The notes beneath the pieces were generated by a model, which saw only the letters and a program-made list of their open reading frames with translations, made no database searches and was not told the origin of the DNA. Made by a program: the position numbers and the translations under genes. Of a stretch of 64,000 nt of DNA, positions 8,916-16,847 are shown piece by piece. Origin of the DNA: Glaciecola sp964418575 (GTDB lineage: Bacteria; Pseudomonadota; Gammaproteobacteria; Enterobacterales; Alteromonadaceae); contig CAYQMI010000002.1 of NCBI GenBank assembly GCA_964418575.1, positions 1-64,000 of the forward strand. The letters run 5' to 3'. Numbering within the stretch: the first letter of the stretch is position 1; the number at the start of each line of letters is the position of its first letter.

Positions 8916-9815
8916 CTATTTTTTTTGTGCAAATAAGCTATCTAGCTTTTGCTCATACTCGTGGTAACCCAAGTAGTCATAAAGCTCCATTCGAGTTTGC
9001 ATAGTATCGAGCACGGCCTTTTGGTCGCCCATTTCTAATATAGAGCGATATACATTTTCAGCGGCTTTGTTCATTGCTCGAAATGCGCTTAACGGATAAA
9101 GCACCATCGCTGCTCCCCACTCACCTAAAGCTTGTTTATTCCAAAGTTCGGTTTGTCCAAACTCGGTAATGTTGGCAAGAATCGGAACATCAAGCGCGTC
9201 TGCAAAAGCGCGGTAGTGCTCTTCAGTTTTAATTGCTTCAGCAAAAATACCGTCGGCTCCAGCTTCAACATAGGCTTTGGCTCTTTCGATTGCCTTTTCT
9301 AAACCTTCTTGAGCGAACGCATCTGTGCGCGCCATAATAAAAAAGTCTTGGTCGGTGCGAGCATCCACCGCTGACTTGATGCGGTCTACCATTTCTTGTG
9401 TGCTAACAATCTCTTTATTCGGACGATGTCCACAGCGCTTTTGCGCGACTTGATCTTCCATGTGAACCGCTGCTGCACCGGCTTTTTCCATATCGCGAAT
9501 CGTTTTAGCAATATTAAAAGCGCCGCCCCATCCGGTATCAATATCAACTAATAAAGGCACGTCGCTCGCACCGGTTATGCGCTGCACGTCGGCTAACACA
9601 TCATTGAGAGAAGTCATGCCTAAATCAGGTAAACCGTAGGACGCATTCGCTACGCCACCGCCCGAAAGATAAATCGCCTGATGCCCAATTTTTTCAGCCA
9701 TAATGGCGGTATACGCATTAATGGTTCCAACAATTTGTAATGGCTTGTTGTTATCTAATGCTTCTCTAAATCGTTTGCCGGCACTTTTGCCCGCATATGA
9801 ATTGCTGCTACTCAT
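8916..9815 (-). CDS. prpB: 2-methylisocitrate lyase PrpB
   Basis: A 299-residue member of the isocitrate lyase/PEP mutase family that splits 2-methylisocitrate into pyruvate and succinate. The active-site signature is KRCGH, and the metal-binding DIDTGWGG segment is clear. The ATG overlaps the end of the GntR gene by 8 bp, so the regulator and prpB are translationally coupled. Confidence 0.96.
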   Translation of the reverse strand: MSSSNSYAGKSAGKRFREALDNNKPLQIVGTINAYTAIMAEKIGHQAIYLSGGGVANASYGLPDLGMTSLNDVLADVQRITGASDVPLLVDIDTGWGGAFNIAKTIRDMEKAGAAAVHMEDQVAQKRCGHRPNKEIVSTQEMVDRIKSAVDARTDQDFFIMARTDAFAQEGLEKAIERAKAYVEAGADGIFAEAIKTEEHYRAFADALDVPILANITEFGQTELWNKQALGEWGAAMVLYPLSAFRAMNKAAENVYRSILEMGDQKAVLDTMQTRMELYDYLGYHEYEQKLDSLFAQKK

Positions 9816-10476
9816 GAGCTGTCCTCAATTTTGTTTCAATGTTATTTTTTGAATAAAGAATGTGCCGGCGCATTAACAGCTCCGCCAGCTCTCCATCACG
9901 ATTCGATATTGCCTGCACAATACTCTTGTGCTCAACAAATGCTGTGGTAACGCGAGGGCCAGCCATACCAAGCTGCACGCGATACATTCTAACTAAATGG
10001 TAAATATTGTTAGTGAGCATCGAAATGAGTGCCTGATTATGACTGCCCAAGACTATGCGGTAGTGAAAATCGACATCACCCGCTTCTTGGTAATATGATT
10101 GTCCGTCTTTTACTTCTTCGAAATGACTCGTTAGTAAGCCATTTAAGTCGTCAATTTCATCGTCACTCATGTTCTGAGCTGCAAGCCTTGCTGCCATGCC
10201 CTCAAGCGCTTCACGCACCTGATATACTTGCACTAGACCTTCTAGGCTCAAAGTCACCACTTTTGCGCCAACATTAGGCCTGCGCTCTACAAGACTCGCG
10301 TTCTCTAAACGATTAATCGCTTCTCTTACTACGGCACGACTAACACCATATATTGTCGACAATTCAGCTTCACTAAGTTTGCTTCCCGCTGGCAAAGCAC
10401 CTTCAACAATATTGGCACGCATTGCAATAAAAGTCTTATCCGCAGAGGTGATTGGCGATTCTATAAATGGTGACAT
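9808..10476 (-). CDS. GntR/FadR-type regulator of the methylcitrate operon
   Basis: A 222-residue regulator. The N-terminal winged helix (about 15-80) contains ELSTIYGVSRAVVREAINRLE. The C-terminal FCD-type ligand domain contains VDFHYRIVLGSH and EHKSIVQAI. It is first in the operon and overlaps prpB by 8 bp, so it very likely controls propionate catabolism and itself. A 16-bp palindrome lies 19 bp upstream of its start, and the 12-bp core recurs inside its own coding sequence. GntR regulators of prp operons are known in Pseudomonas and Shewanella relatives, where the name PrpQ is sometimes used; the symbol is left empty. Confidence 0.88.
   Translation of the reverse strand: MSPFIESPITSADKTFIAMRANIVEGALPAGSKLSEAELSTIYGVSRAVVREAINRLENASLVERRPNVGAKVVTLSLEGLVQVYQVREALEGMAARLAAQNMSDDEIDDLNGLLTSHFEEVKDGQSYYQEAGDVDFHYRIVLGSHNQALISMLTNNIYHLVRMYRVQLGMAGPRVTTAFVEHKSIVQAISNRDGELAELLMRRHILYSKNNIETKLRTAHE
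10352..10363. promoter_or_regulatory. Intragenic copy of the GntR operator core
   Basis: ATTGTCGACAAT, a perfect 12-bp palindrome, matches the core of the upstream operator at 10497-10508 exactly. It lies inside the regulator's own reading frame and encodes part of ELSTIYG in the HTH. The two centres are 145 bp apart. Confidence 0.6.
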
Positions 10477-10494
10477 GAAATTTCGCGCTTAATA

Positions 10495-10510
10495 ATATTG
10501 TCGACAATAT
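10495..10510. promoter_or_regulatory. Probable GntR operator upstream of the prp operon
   Basis: ATATTGTCGACAATAT is a perfect 16-bp palindrome immediately upstream of the GntR-prpBC-acnD-prpF operon. Its TTGTCGACAA core has the form expected for FadR-subfamily GntR operators. Its position fits autoregulation and operon repression. Confidence 0.75.
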
Positions 10511-11041
10511 AATAAAATGTTGATGTGCTTGCAAGAAATAAGGGGCTTTGTTTTTTGCGACTTTGGTCGGGCTTGGTCGTTTGATTAGAAGCTTCCTGGT
10601 TCCTGGCTGCGCATAATGCTGATCGGTTAATAAAAGCCTGTCGTTCTCACGCCGGTGGGAACCTCCAAAATCTGCAGGAGTTGTTTAAATAATCAGTGAT
10701 GTTTGACCTCAGTTATTTCGTTAAGAGGTTCCCGCCTTCGCGTAATGCTGATCGCTTAAGCAACTTACTGTCATTGCCGCGGAGGCGGTAATCTCCCAAT
10801 ACAACAACTAACACCCTTAAAGGCAGCAGATTTGCGCATTACAGCAATATTTAGGAGTTTCCTGCCTGCGCAGGAATGACGTTTTTCGTTAAGCGAACAG
10901 CATTGCGCCTGCGCAGGAATGACGTGAAGTTTTCGGGAATCGCGGGGAGCATTTCGGGAGTGGCGGGGAGTATTGTGGGAGTATCGAGGTGCTCGTAAAT
11001 CATGTGGGAAATGGCGTAATCGTCAGGGGTTGACCATTTGC
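10511..11041. other. Repeat-rich spacer between the prp operon and a hypothetical gene
   Basis: About 530 bp hold no credible gene. Three related repeat units occur at about 10612-10680, 10735-10880 and 10880-10923, rich in GCCTGCGCAGGAATGAC-type palindromic sequence. Confidence 0.6.
10770..10880 (+). repeat. MITE-like dispersed repeat, copy 1
   Basis: A 111-bp unit with imperfect terminal inverted repeats of 27 bp (10770-10796 and 10854-10880, about 21 of 27 matching). The outer bases are GTCATT...AATGAC. It aligns over its length, including the internal GCATTACAGCAATATT segment, with the reverse complement of 54740-54849. The similarity continues outward through 10735-10769 and 54850-54885. 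Confidence 0.7.
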
Positions 11042-11392
11042 CTAGTGATTTTGCTTCAGTCTCAACTTCCAGTTGCCATTGCTTTGTGCTGTGCAGGCTT
11101 GCTCGCTATCAAACAATACGTGGCGCTTTGGTGTTTTTAACAGCACGCCGACTCTTAGTAATTCACCATGAATGACTTTTGCAAAGACAGCATCGCCGCC
11201 CTCTTGTTTGCAGTTTTGCCAAGCAGCTTCTGTAGTAAATATGCAATACACCATCAAACTGCCTGGAAAATTTGAGAAATCAGCGCTATGCGTGAGCCAT
11301 TCAAAATCGCTATATTGTTCTTTTAGTTGCTCACATGCTTTGGTAAGTGCTTTAACAACTTGATTATCTAGCTTTTTGATTGTTTTTTTCAT
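11042..11392 (-). CDS. Hypothetical protein, 116 aa
   Basis: A small, mildly basic cytoplasmic protein with no signal peptide or membrane segment. I do not recognise a catalytic motif. The composition and the segment FPGSLMVYCIFTTEAAW look like a folded single-domain protein, and it resembles small conserved proteins seen in Shewanella and Alteromonas; similar proteins are sometimes misnamed Fis-family regulators, and no Fis HTH is evident here. It lies 72 bp downstream of arfB on the same strand. Confidence 0.6.
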   Translation of the reverse strand: MKKTIKKLDNQVVKALTKACEQLKEQYSDFEWLTHSADFSNFPGSLMVYCIFTTEAAWQNCKQEGGDAVFAKVIHGELLRVGVLLKTPKRHVLFDSEQACTAQSNGNWKLRLKQNH

Positions 11393-11464
11393 TGATTGCT
11401 CAGTATCACTGCTTTCTCGCGTTAATCGGCCTATATAAACTTACTGCGCGATTAATTGGGCAAA

Positions 11465-11896
11465 TTAAAAATCTACTTTACCGCGCAAGGCTTTTTGAGT
11501 ACCTGTGCGCTTTTTACTGTCGACTCGTTTCTTTTTAGCGTTCAAACTTGGGCGAGTGGCTTTTCTTACTTTTTGTTCAACCATTATCGATGCTATCAGC
11601 GCCTTTAATCGACTCACCGCATCTTCTTTATTCAATTCCTGAGTACGGTGAGACTGCGCTTTTATAATAATCACACCCTCTTTCGTGATTCTGCTATCAG
11701 CGAGATGCAATAAACGCTGCTTGTATTTTTCAGACAATGAAGACGCGTGTATATCAAAGCGTAAATGAATGGCGGTCGCCACCTTGTTTACATTTTGCCC
11801 ACCGTTACCCGCAGAGCGAATGGCGCTTAGTTCATACTCCGATTCAGGTATCGATAAATTTTTTATGCTTCTGTCCATAGCTTTATTAATTGTCAT
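11465..11896 (-). CDS. arfB: Alternative ribosome-rescue factor ArfB
   Basis: A 143-residue peptidyl-tRNA hydrolase of the release-factor type. The catalytic GGQ is in SAGNGGQNVNKVATA near residue 33. A long Lys/Arg-rich tail follows (about 105-143, KKKRVDSKKRTG), as needed to enter the empty mRNA channel of stalled ribosomes. The length matches ArfB (YaeJ) and not full release factors. Confidence 0.93.
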   Translation of the reverse strand: MTINKAMDRSIKNLSIPESEYELSAIRSAGNGGQNVNKVATAIHLRFDIHASSLSEKYKQRLLHLADSRITKEGVIIIKAQSHRTQELNKEDAVSRLKALIASIMVEQKVRKATRPSLNAKKKRVDSKKRTGTQKALRGKVDF

Positions 11897-11926
11897 TTTA
11901 AGCGAAGAGAGTTAGCACTTCGAATG

Positions 11927-12358
11927 TTAACGCAAAGATGATTTGCTGACTTTTAATGAGGCAGTGGCAATGCTCACCTCTACAAAAAAACAAATCATAC
12001 CAAACGACAACAAGCCAACTGAGCTTACAAAACTTAACACAATGTATGCATTGAGCTCTACATCAAAGTAGCCCTCAATCACTAATAAAAAAATATTAGT
12101 ACACACTATTACTGCTGCGCCAGTTAAAAAATTAACCGCTGCATTAGCCCATCTCATTCTGCGCCCTAAGGCCTTTATTTCTAATGCTTTATCGTGTTTA
12201 CACTGCTCAGCCTCAGGCGTATCAAACCAACGCACGCGATCAACAATTCTAGCTAATCGAGCTGTAAGTGAGTTGAGCAGTGTACCAATACCCACAATCA
12301 AAAAAACAGGAGTAAGAGCATGCTGTATGAGCACGAGTGCGGTTTCAGGTGTTTGCAA
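11927..12358 (-). CDS. DUF2721-family membrane protein
   Basis: A 143-residue protein with hydrophobic helices at about 12-30, 73-95 and 105-130 and a charged loop between the first two (RIVDRVRWFD). The start ALVLIQHALTPVFLIVGIGTLLNSLTARLARIVDR is characteristic of the DUF2721 family. The function is unknown. It is followed by arfB 30 bp downstream on the same strand. Confidence 0.75.
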   Translation of the reverse strand: MQTPETALVLIQHALTPVFLIVGIGTLLNSLTARLARIVDRVRWFDTPEAEQCKHDKALEIKALGRRMRWANAAVNFLTGAAVIVCTNIFLLVIEGYFDVELNAYIVLSFVSSVGLLSFGMICFFVEVSIATASLKVSKSSLR

Positions 12359-12894
12359 GTTAGCTCCAATAAACAGGCTTAATATAAGCGATTAGACATA
12401 AGGGATAACACTATAACTGAATGTTACCGCATGCCCACGCGAATNNNNNNNNNNNNNNNNNNNNNNNNNNNNNNNNNNNNNNNNNNNNNNNNNNNNNNNN
12501 NNNNNNNNNNNNNNNNNNNNNNNNNNNNNNNNNNNNNNNNNNNNGATTAGACATAAGGGATAACACTATAACTGAATGTTACCGCATGCCCACGCGAATG
12601 TGTACAAGGGCCCATGTATAAAACTTTTTAAAACGATGAATAAACCATTTCGGTATTTTATGCGACTCAAATGTAATGGTGAGTATGACTAAGTCTTAGC
12701 AAGTTTCACTATAGATAATACTTAGAAGGGTCAAGTTGAATTTTTATGTGCATGATTTTATTAATGATTATTTTACTGGCACATTCCATGCTAATTCCGT
12801 GCTAAGTACATGCGCATACCACAAGAAGACATACTTTAATTCATAACAAAACAAGCGCTAACGGAAACTAAGCCTAATCAAGAAGGAACACACA
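12359..12894. other. Intergenic stretch with an assembly gap
   Basis: No gene is supported here. The stretch contains the 100-N gap and its duplicated flanks. The remaining AT-rich 290 bp before the lipoprotein gene should carry its promoter; no strong motif was identified. Confidence 0.5.
12445..12544. other. 100-N scaffold gap with duplicated flanks
   Basis: The 55 bases before the gap (12390-12444) are identical to the 55 bases after it (12545-12599). This is the signature of two contig ends that share one k-mer but were not merged, so the true gap is probably zero. Confidence 0.9.
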
Positions 12895-13581
12895 ATGACA
12901 ACACCCACAAAACTGCCTGTATTTACTTTTATTGCCGTCATAATGTCGAGCGTTATGCTTGCTGGTTGCATTATTCACGTTGGCGCTAGCGATAAAGACG
13001 GGGGTTATTCTTATGATAATGGTCGGGATTATTCAAGCACAAACAAAAGTGTAAAAGTTGCCGAGGGCCTAGAAGTAGAGGATATTTCTTCGGTTAACGG
13101 CTCGGTAACTGTCTCAGACAGAGTAAGCGCCGATGAGGTAAGTACTGTGAATGGGCGTATTCGCATTGGCGATGGCGTAAGTGTGTCGAGTGTGGAGGGA
13201 GTGAATGGCAAAATTGATATTGGCAGTAACTTTAGTGCAAAAGAGTCAGTTGAGACGGTGAACGGAAATATCACTATTGATGAAAATAGTAGAGTGGGCA
13301 AAAATGTTGAAACCGTAAACGGTAATATCAAACTTGAGGGTGTTGCCGTTAATAACAACCTCTCAACAAAAAATGGCAATATTTATTTAACGAATAACAC
13401 CGTTGTCTCTGGCGATGTCATTTTCAGGGGCAAAACAAATAAAAATCAGTCATGGAAAAATAGCCCGCCCGTATTGAAAGTTGACGAAACTTCCGACATT
13501 AAAGGCAAAATCATTGTTTACCGAGATGTAGAGTTTGATTTTGCAGATGAAAGCATGATGAGTAAGGTGGAGCGCCGATAA
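12895..13581 (+). CDS. Lipoprotein with beta-solenoid (DUF4097/polymer-forming-like) repeats
   Basis: A 228-residue protein with a lipoprotein signal peptide and lipobox LAGC (Cys25). After a Gly/Ser/Asp linker, residues 55-175 contain at least six repeats centred on (V/K)NG followed by (S/R/K/N)(V/I), spaced about 18-22 residues (SVNGSV, TVNGRI, GVNGKI, TVNGNI twice, TKNGNI). This pattern predicts a right-handed beta-solenoid, as in DUF4097-type and bactofilin-like proteins. It is probably anchored at the outer membrane facing the periplasm. AAGGA precedes the ATG. Confidence 0.8.
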   Translation: MTTPTKLPVFTFIAVIMSSVMLAGCIIHVGASDKDGGYSYDNGRDYSSTNKSVKVAEGLEVEDISSVNGSVTVSDRVSADEVSTVNGRIRIGDGVSVSSVEGVNGKIDIGSNFSAKESVETVNGNITIDENSRVGKNVETVNGNIKLEGVAVNNNLSTKNGNIYLTNNTVVSGDVIFRGKTNKNQSWKNSPPVLKVDETSDIKGKIIVYRDVEFDFADESMMSKVERR

Positions 13582-13611
13582 CTCTCTCGACACCTGCTTC
13601 AATATTTTAAA

Positions 13612-13639
13612 AGCCTTTGCTCGTAAAAACGTAAAGGCT
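13612..13639 (+). terminator. Possible terminator after the solenoid lipoprotein
   Basis: AGCCTTT pairs with AAAGGCT around a 14-nt loop, 30 bp after the stop. No strong T-run follows, so the call is tentative. Confidence 0.35.
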
Positions 13640-13811
13640 GCATCACCTCAAGTTCCTCGCCAAAGTCGAAAGAAACGCAAAACACTTTTCTCGCGTTCTA
13701 ACTAAATATCGCTTAACTTTTCCTAAAAACGCACGATAAGTATACAAAGAAATAAAAATACCTGTGCGTGGCGTAACGTAAATTCTCATCTATAGGGTGA
13801 GTAGTTAGTCT

Positions 13812-14690
13812 TTGTTAAGAGATCTAGGTAATAGTGGCGAGAATAATTTGAACTTGGAACAATTGAAATTACATGCCTCAAGGCTTGAACAGCAACTTTT
13901 ACGAGAGCGAACGGCAAGAAAAAAAGCTGAGGATATGCTCCGCGTAAAAACTCGTGAATTACTTGCATCTAACGAATTTGTATCTTCAATGACCGAGCGT
14001 TTGCAACTGGCAATTGCTTCTGCTGACGAGGTTGTTTGGGAATATGCCATCGCGGAAAATAATTTTTATCAATACGATGGTTTTCAAGACGGTCGCGGTA
14101 AAATCGATTTGGCGGCAAGTTATGATGATGTCTACAATAGCTATCATTTCGACGATCAGGATTTAGCCAACGGTCACTGGCAAAAGTTAATGGCTGACGA
14201 ATCCGATTCTATGGAATTCGCCGCCAGACGCTACTCTTTAGAGCACAAAGAGTTTCGCTGGAATCTAGTTCGAGGCAAAAAGCTTTTTGACAAAAAAAGT
14301 GGAAAGGCCATCAGCGTCCTTGGCATGTTTAGAGATATCCACGAAGAGCAACTCACAGACCTGGCTTACTTAGCAATCAAGAACACCTTCAACTCCAGTG
14401 AAGTTCCGGGGTTTCTATGTGACTTTAACAATCAGTTTGTTATTTTATCAGACTCGTTCTATAAGCTTCTTGCTCTAAAAGAAAATGAAGTCAGTCAAGA
14501 GCAGCTTTGGAGCCTCCTTCCCATTGATCAGATCAGGCAAAACCAGATAGATGACAACAAACCTTTTGAGTCGGAATTAATGATAGCTGGCACAGCAAAA
14601 AAGTATTTGTTCAGATTTTCACCTTTAACGCAAACACCTAAGTCAGACGGCTATGTGCAATACGCTGTTGGTTTTGTAGTTCCAATATAG
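13812..14690 (+). CDS. PAS-domain protein without recognisable output domain
   Basis: A 292-residue protein starting with TTG (a stop lies two codons upstream). Residues 15-60 form a coiled coil rich in Arg/Glu. Residues 65-185 look like a PAS domain ending in SVLGMFRDIHEEQ, the usual PAC end. Residues 195-290 resemble a second PAS-like unit. Such sensors usually continue into GGDEF, EAL or kinase domains, but here the frame ends after YAVGFVVPI. It could be a truncated diguanylate-cyclase-type protein or a stand-alone sensor. It has no signal peptide. Confidence 0.65.
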   Translation: MLRDLGNSGENNLNLEQLKLHASRLEQQLLRERTARKKAEDMLRVKTRELLASNEFVSSMTERLQLAIASADEVVWEYAIAENNFYQYDGFQDGRGKIDLAASYDDVYNSYHFDDQDLANGHWQKLMADESDSMEFAARRYSLEHKEFRWNLVRGKKLFDKKSGKAISVLGMFRDIHEEQLTDLAYLAIKNTFNSSEVPGFLCDFNNQFVILSDSFYKLLALKENEVSQEQLWSLLPIDQIRQNQIDDNKPFESELMIAGTAKKYLFRFSPLTQTPKSDGYVQYAVGFVVPI

Positions 14691-14871
14691 TAGTCAGACA
14701 ACTTTTCTTTGTTCAAGGTGCCTTTGTTCTGTAAGCATCTAAAAAACACCCTAATATCATTCATTCCTTGACCGCATTAATACATCGAGTGCATCTACAG
14801 TTAAACTTAGTTGAAATTCCTTTTTATATCATCAACACTAAGCGCCTGTTGAGCTAAGGAGTGAATTGAGA

Positions 14872-16002
14872 ATGAGCGCAAAAACCATACAATGTAAAGC
14901 CGCAGTGGCCTGGGGCCCGGGTCAGAAACTTAAAATTGAAACCGTAGATGTTGCGCCCCCGAAAGCAGGTGAGGTGCGCGTAAAGCTAATCGCAACAGGT
15001 GTTTGCCATACCGATGCCTATACTCTATCAGGGGATGACCCTGAGGGCGTTTTCCCTAGCATCCTAGGCCATGAAGGGGGCGGCATTGTTGAGTCGGTTG
15101 GTGAAGGCGTCACGAGTGTCAACGTGGGCGATCATGTTATTCCTTTATACACCCCAGAATGCGGCGAATGTAAATTTTGCACCTCTGGTAAAACTAATCT
15201 TTGCCAAAAAATCAGAGCGACTCAAGGTAAAGGCTTAATGCCTGATGGCACATCTCGCTTTTCTATCAATGGCGAAACTATTTTTCACTACATGGGGACT
15301 TCGACATTCTCTGAGTACACAGTACTGCCCGAAATTTCCCTAGCAAAAGTGAACCCCAAAGCTCCATTGGAAGAGGTATGTTTGCTTGGATGCGGTGTAA
15401 CGACCGGCATGGGTGCAGTAATGAACACAGCAAAAGTTGAAGCGGGAGCAACGGTTGCTATTTTTGGACTCGGGGGCATTGGTTTATCCGCCGTTATTGG
15501 TGCAACGATGGCAAAAGCCTCTCGCATTATTGCCATTGATGTCAACGAGCGTAAGTTCGAACTCGCGCGTCAACTCGGCGCTACTGACTGCATCAATCCA
15601 AAAGACTACGACAAAGCGATTCAAGATGTCATTGTTGAACTTACCGATGGTGGTGTAGATTATTCGTTTGAGTGCATTGGTAACGTTAACGTCATGAGAA
15701 GTGCGCTGGAGTGCTGTCATAAAGGCTGGGGAGAGTCAGTAATAATTGGTGTAGCGGGTGCTGGCCAAGAAATATCGACCCGACCGTTTCAGTTGGTTAC
15801 CGGTCGTGTGTGGCGAGGAACCGCTTTTGGTGGCGTAAAAGGGCGCTCTGAACTGCCTGATTACGTTGAGCGCTATTTAGCAGGCGAGTTTAAACTCGAC
15901 GATTTTATTACCCATACCATGGGCCTTGATAAGGTCAATGAAGCTTTCGACTTAATGCATGAAGGCGAATCGATTCGCTCAGTGATCCACTTCGATACAT
16001 AG
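14872..16002 (+). CDS. frmA: S-(hydroxymethyl)glutathione dehydrogenase (class III ADH)
   Basis: A 376-residue zinc alcohol dehydrogenase that oxidises the glutathione adduct of formaldehyde with NAD. Catalytic-zinc residues appear in GVCHTDAY and GHEGGG, and the structural-zinc cysteines in CGECKFCTSGKTNLCQ. The nucleotide-binding loop is GLGGIG. An in-frame TTG lies two codons upstream, but AAGGAG 10 bp before the ATG favours 14872. The S-formylglutathione hydrolase gene follows after 8 bp, completing the two-step pathway to formate. Confidence 0.96.
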   Translation: MSAKTIQCKAAVAWGPGQKLKIETVDVAPPKAGEVRVKLIATGVCHTDAYTLSGDDPEGVFPSILGHEGGGIVESVGEGVTSVNVGDHVIPLYTPECGECKFCTSGKTNLCQKIRATQGKGLMPDGTSRFSINGETIFHYMGTSTFSEYTVLPEISLAKVNPKAPLEEVCLLGCGVTTGMGAVMNTAKVEAGATVAIFGLGGIGLSAVIGATMAKASRIIAIDVNERKFELARQLGATDCINPKDYDKAIQDVIVELTDGGVDYSFECIGNVNVMRSALECCHKGWGESVIIGVAGAGQEISTRPFQLVTGRVWRGTAFGGVKGRSELPDYVERYLAGEFKLDDFITHTMGLDKVNEAFDLMHEGESIRSVIHFDT

Positions 16003-16010
16003 GAGGCAAA

Positions 16011-16847
16011 ATGTCACTCACATTGCTTAGCAGCAACGCCAGCTTTGGCGGCTGGCACAAACAGTATTCGCATGAATCTAGCAGCAATAATTGCAGCATG
16101 CGTTTTGCGGTTTATTTGCCACCACAAGCCTCTGCGGAAAACAAGGTGCCAGTACTTTACTGGCTATCTGGCCTTACTTGTAGCGATGAGAACTTCATGC
16201 AAAAAGCGGGCGCTCAAAGGGTAGCGGCAGAGCTTGGTATCGCTATTGTCGCCCCCGACACAAGCCCAAGAGGTGATGATGTGGCTGATGCTGAGCGCTA
16301 CGATTTGGGTAAAGGCGCAGGGTTTTATGTGAATGCAACGCAAATGCCGTGGGCAAAGCATTATCATATGTACGATTATGTTGTTAATGAACTGCCAGAG
16401 CTAATAGAAGCGAATTTTCCGGTGAGCCAAAAGCGGGCTATTTCAGGGCATTCGATGGGCGGTCATGGCGCTTTGCTCGTTGGTCTTAGTCAAGCCGATC
16501 GCTATAGTTCTATTTCCGCCTTTTCGCCAATTTGTCATCCTAGTGATTGTCAGTGGGGAAAAGACGCATTTACGGCTTATCTTGGCGAAGATGAGAGCTC
16601 GTGGCAAAAATACGACTCGTCCTTATTGATAAGAAACGCTAGTAAGCACTTACCTCTACTGATTGATCAAGGTACTGCTGACGACTTTTTAAAAGAGCAA
16701 CTAAAACCTGAAGTATTTGGCAGCGCAGCCGAAAGGGCAAACTACCCGATTGAGTTACGCATGCAAGAAGACTATGACCATAGTTATTATTTCATCGCGA
16801 GCTTTATTGAGGATCACTTGAGGTTTCATGCTCAGTACTTTGCATAG
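16011..16847 (+). CDS. frmB: S-formylglutathione hydrolase
   Basis: A 278-residue esterase-D-type alpha/beta hydrolase that releases formate and glutathione from S-formylglutathione. The nucleophile Ser is in GHSMGGHGA (about residue 149), the catalytic Asp is probably in DQGTADDF and His in DHSYYF. AGGAGG precedes the ATG. It is the second gene of the frmAB operon. Its 3' end overlaps the convergent hydrolase gene by 44 bp. Confidence 0.95.
   Translation: MSLTLLSSNASFGGWHKQYSHESSSNNCSMRFAVYLPPQASAENKVPVLYWLSGLTCSDENFMQKAGAQRVAAELGIAIVAPDTSPRGDDVADAERYDLGKGAGFYVNATQMPWAKHYHMYDYVVNELPELIEANFPVSQKRAISGHSMGGHGALLVGLSQADRYSSISAFSPICHPSDCQWGKDAFTAYLGEDESSWQKYDSSLLIRNASKHLPLLIDQGTADDFLKEQLKPEVFGSAAERANYPIELRMQEDYDHSYYFIASFIEDHLRFHAQYFA

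Noticed and set aside
10612..10923. Regularly arranged repeats considered as a CRISPR array
   Set aside because: Units are degenerate, palindromic and unevenly spaced, with related sequence instead of unique spacers, and no cas genes are present.
12421..12621. Reading frame across the first gap
   Set aside because: It consists of Ns plus the duplicated 55-bp contig end.
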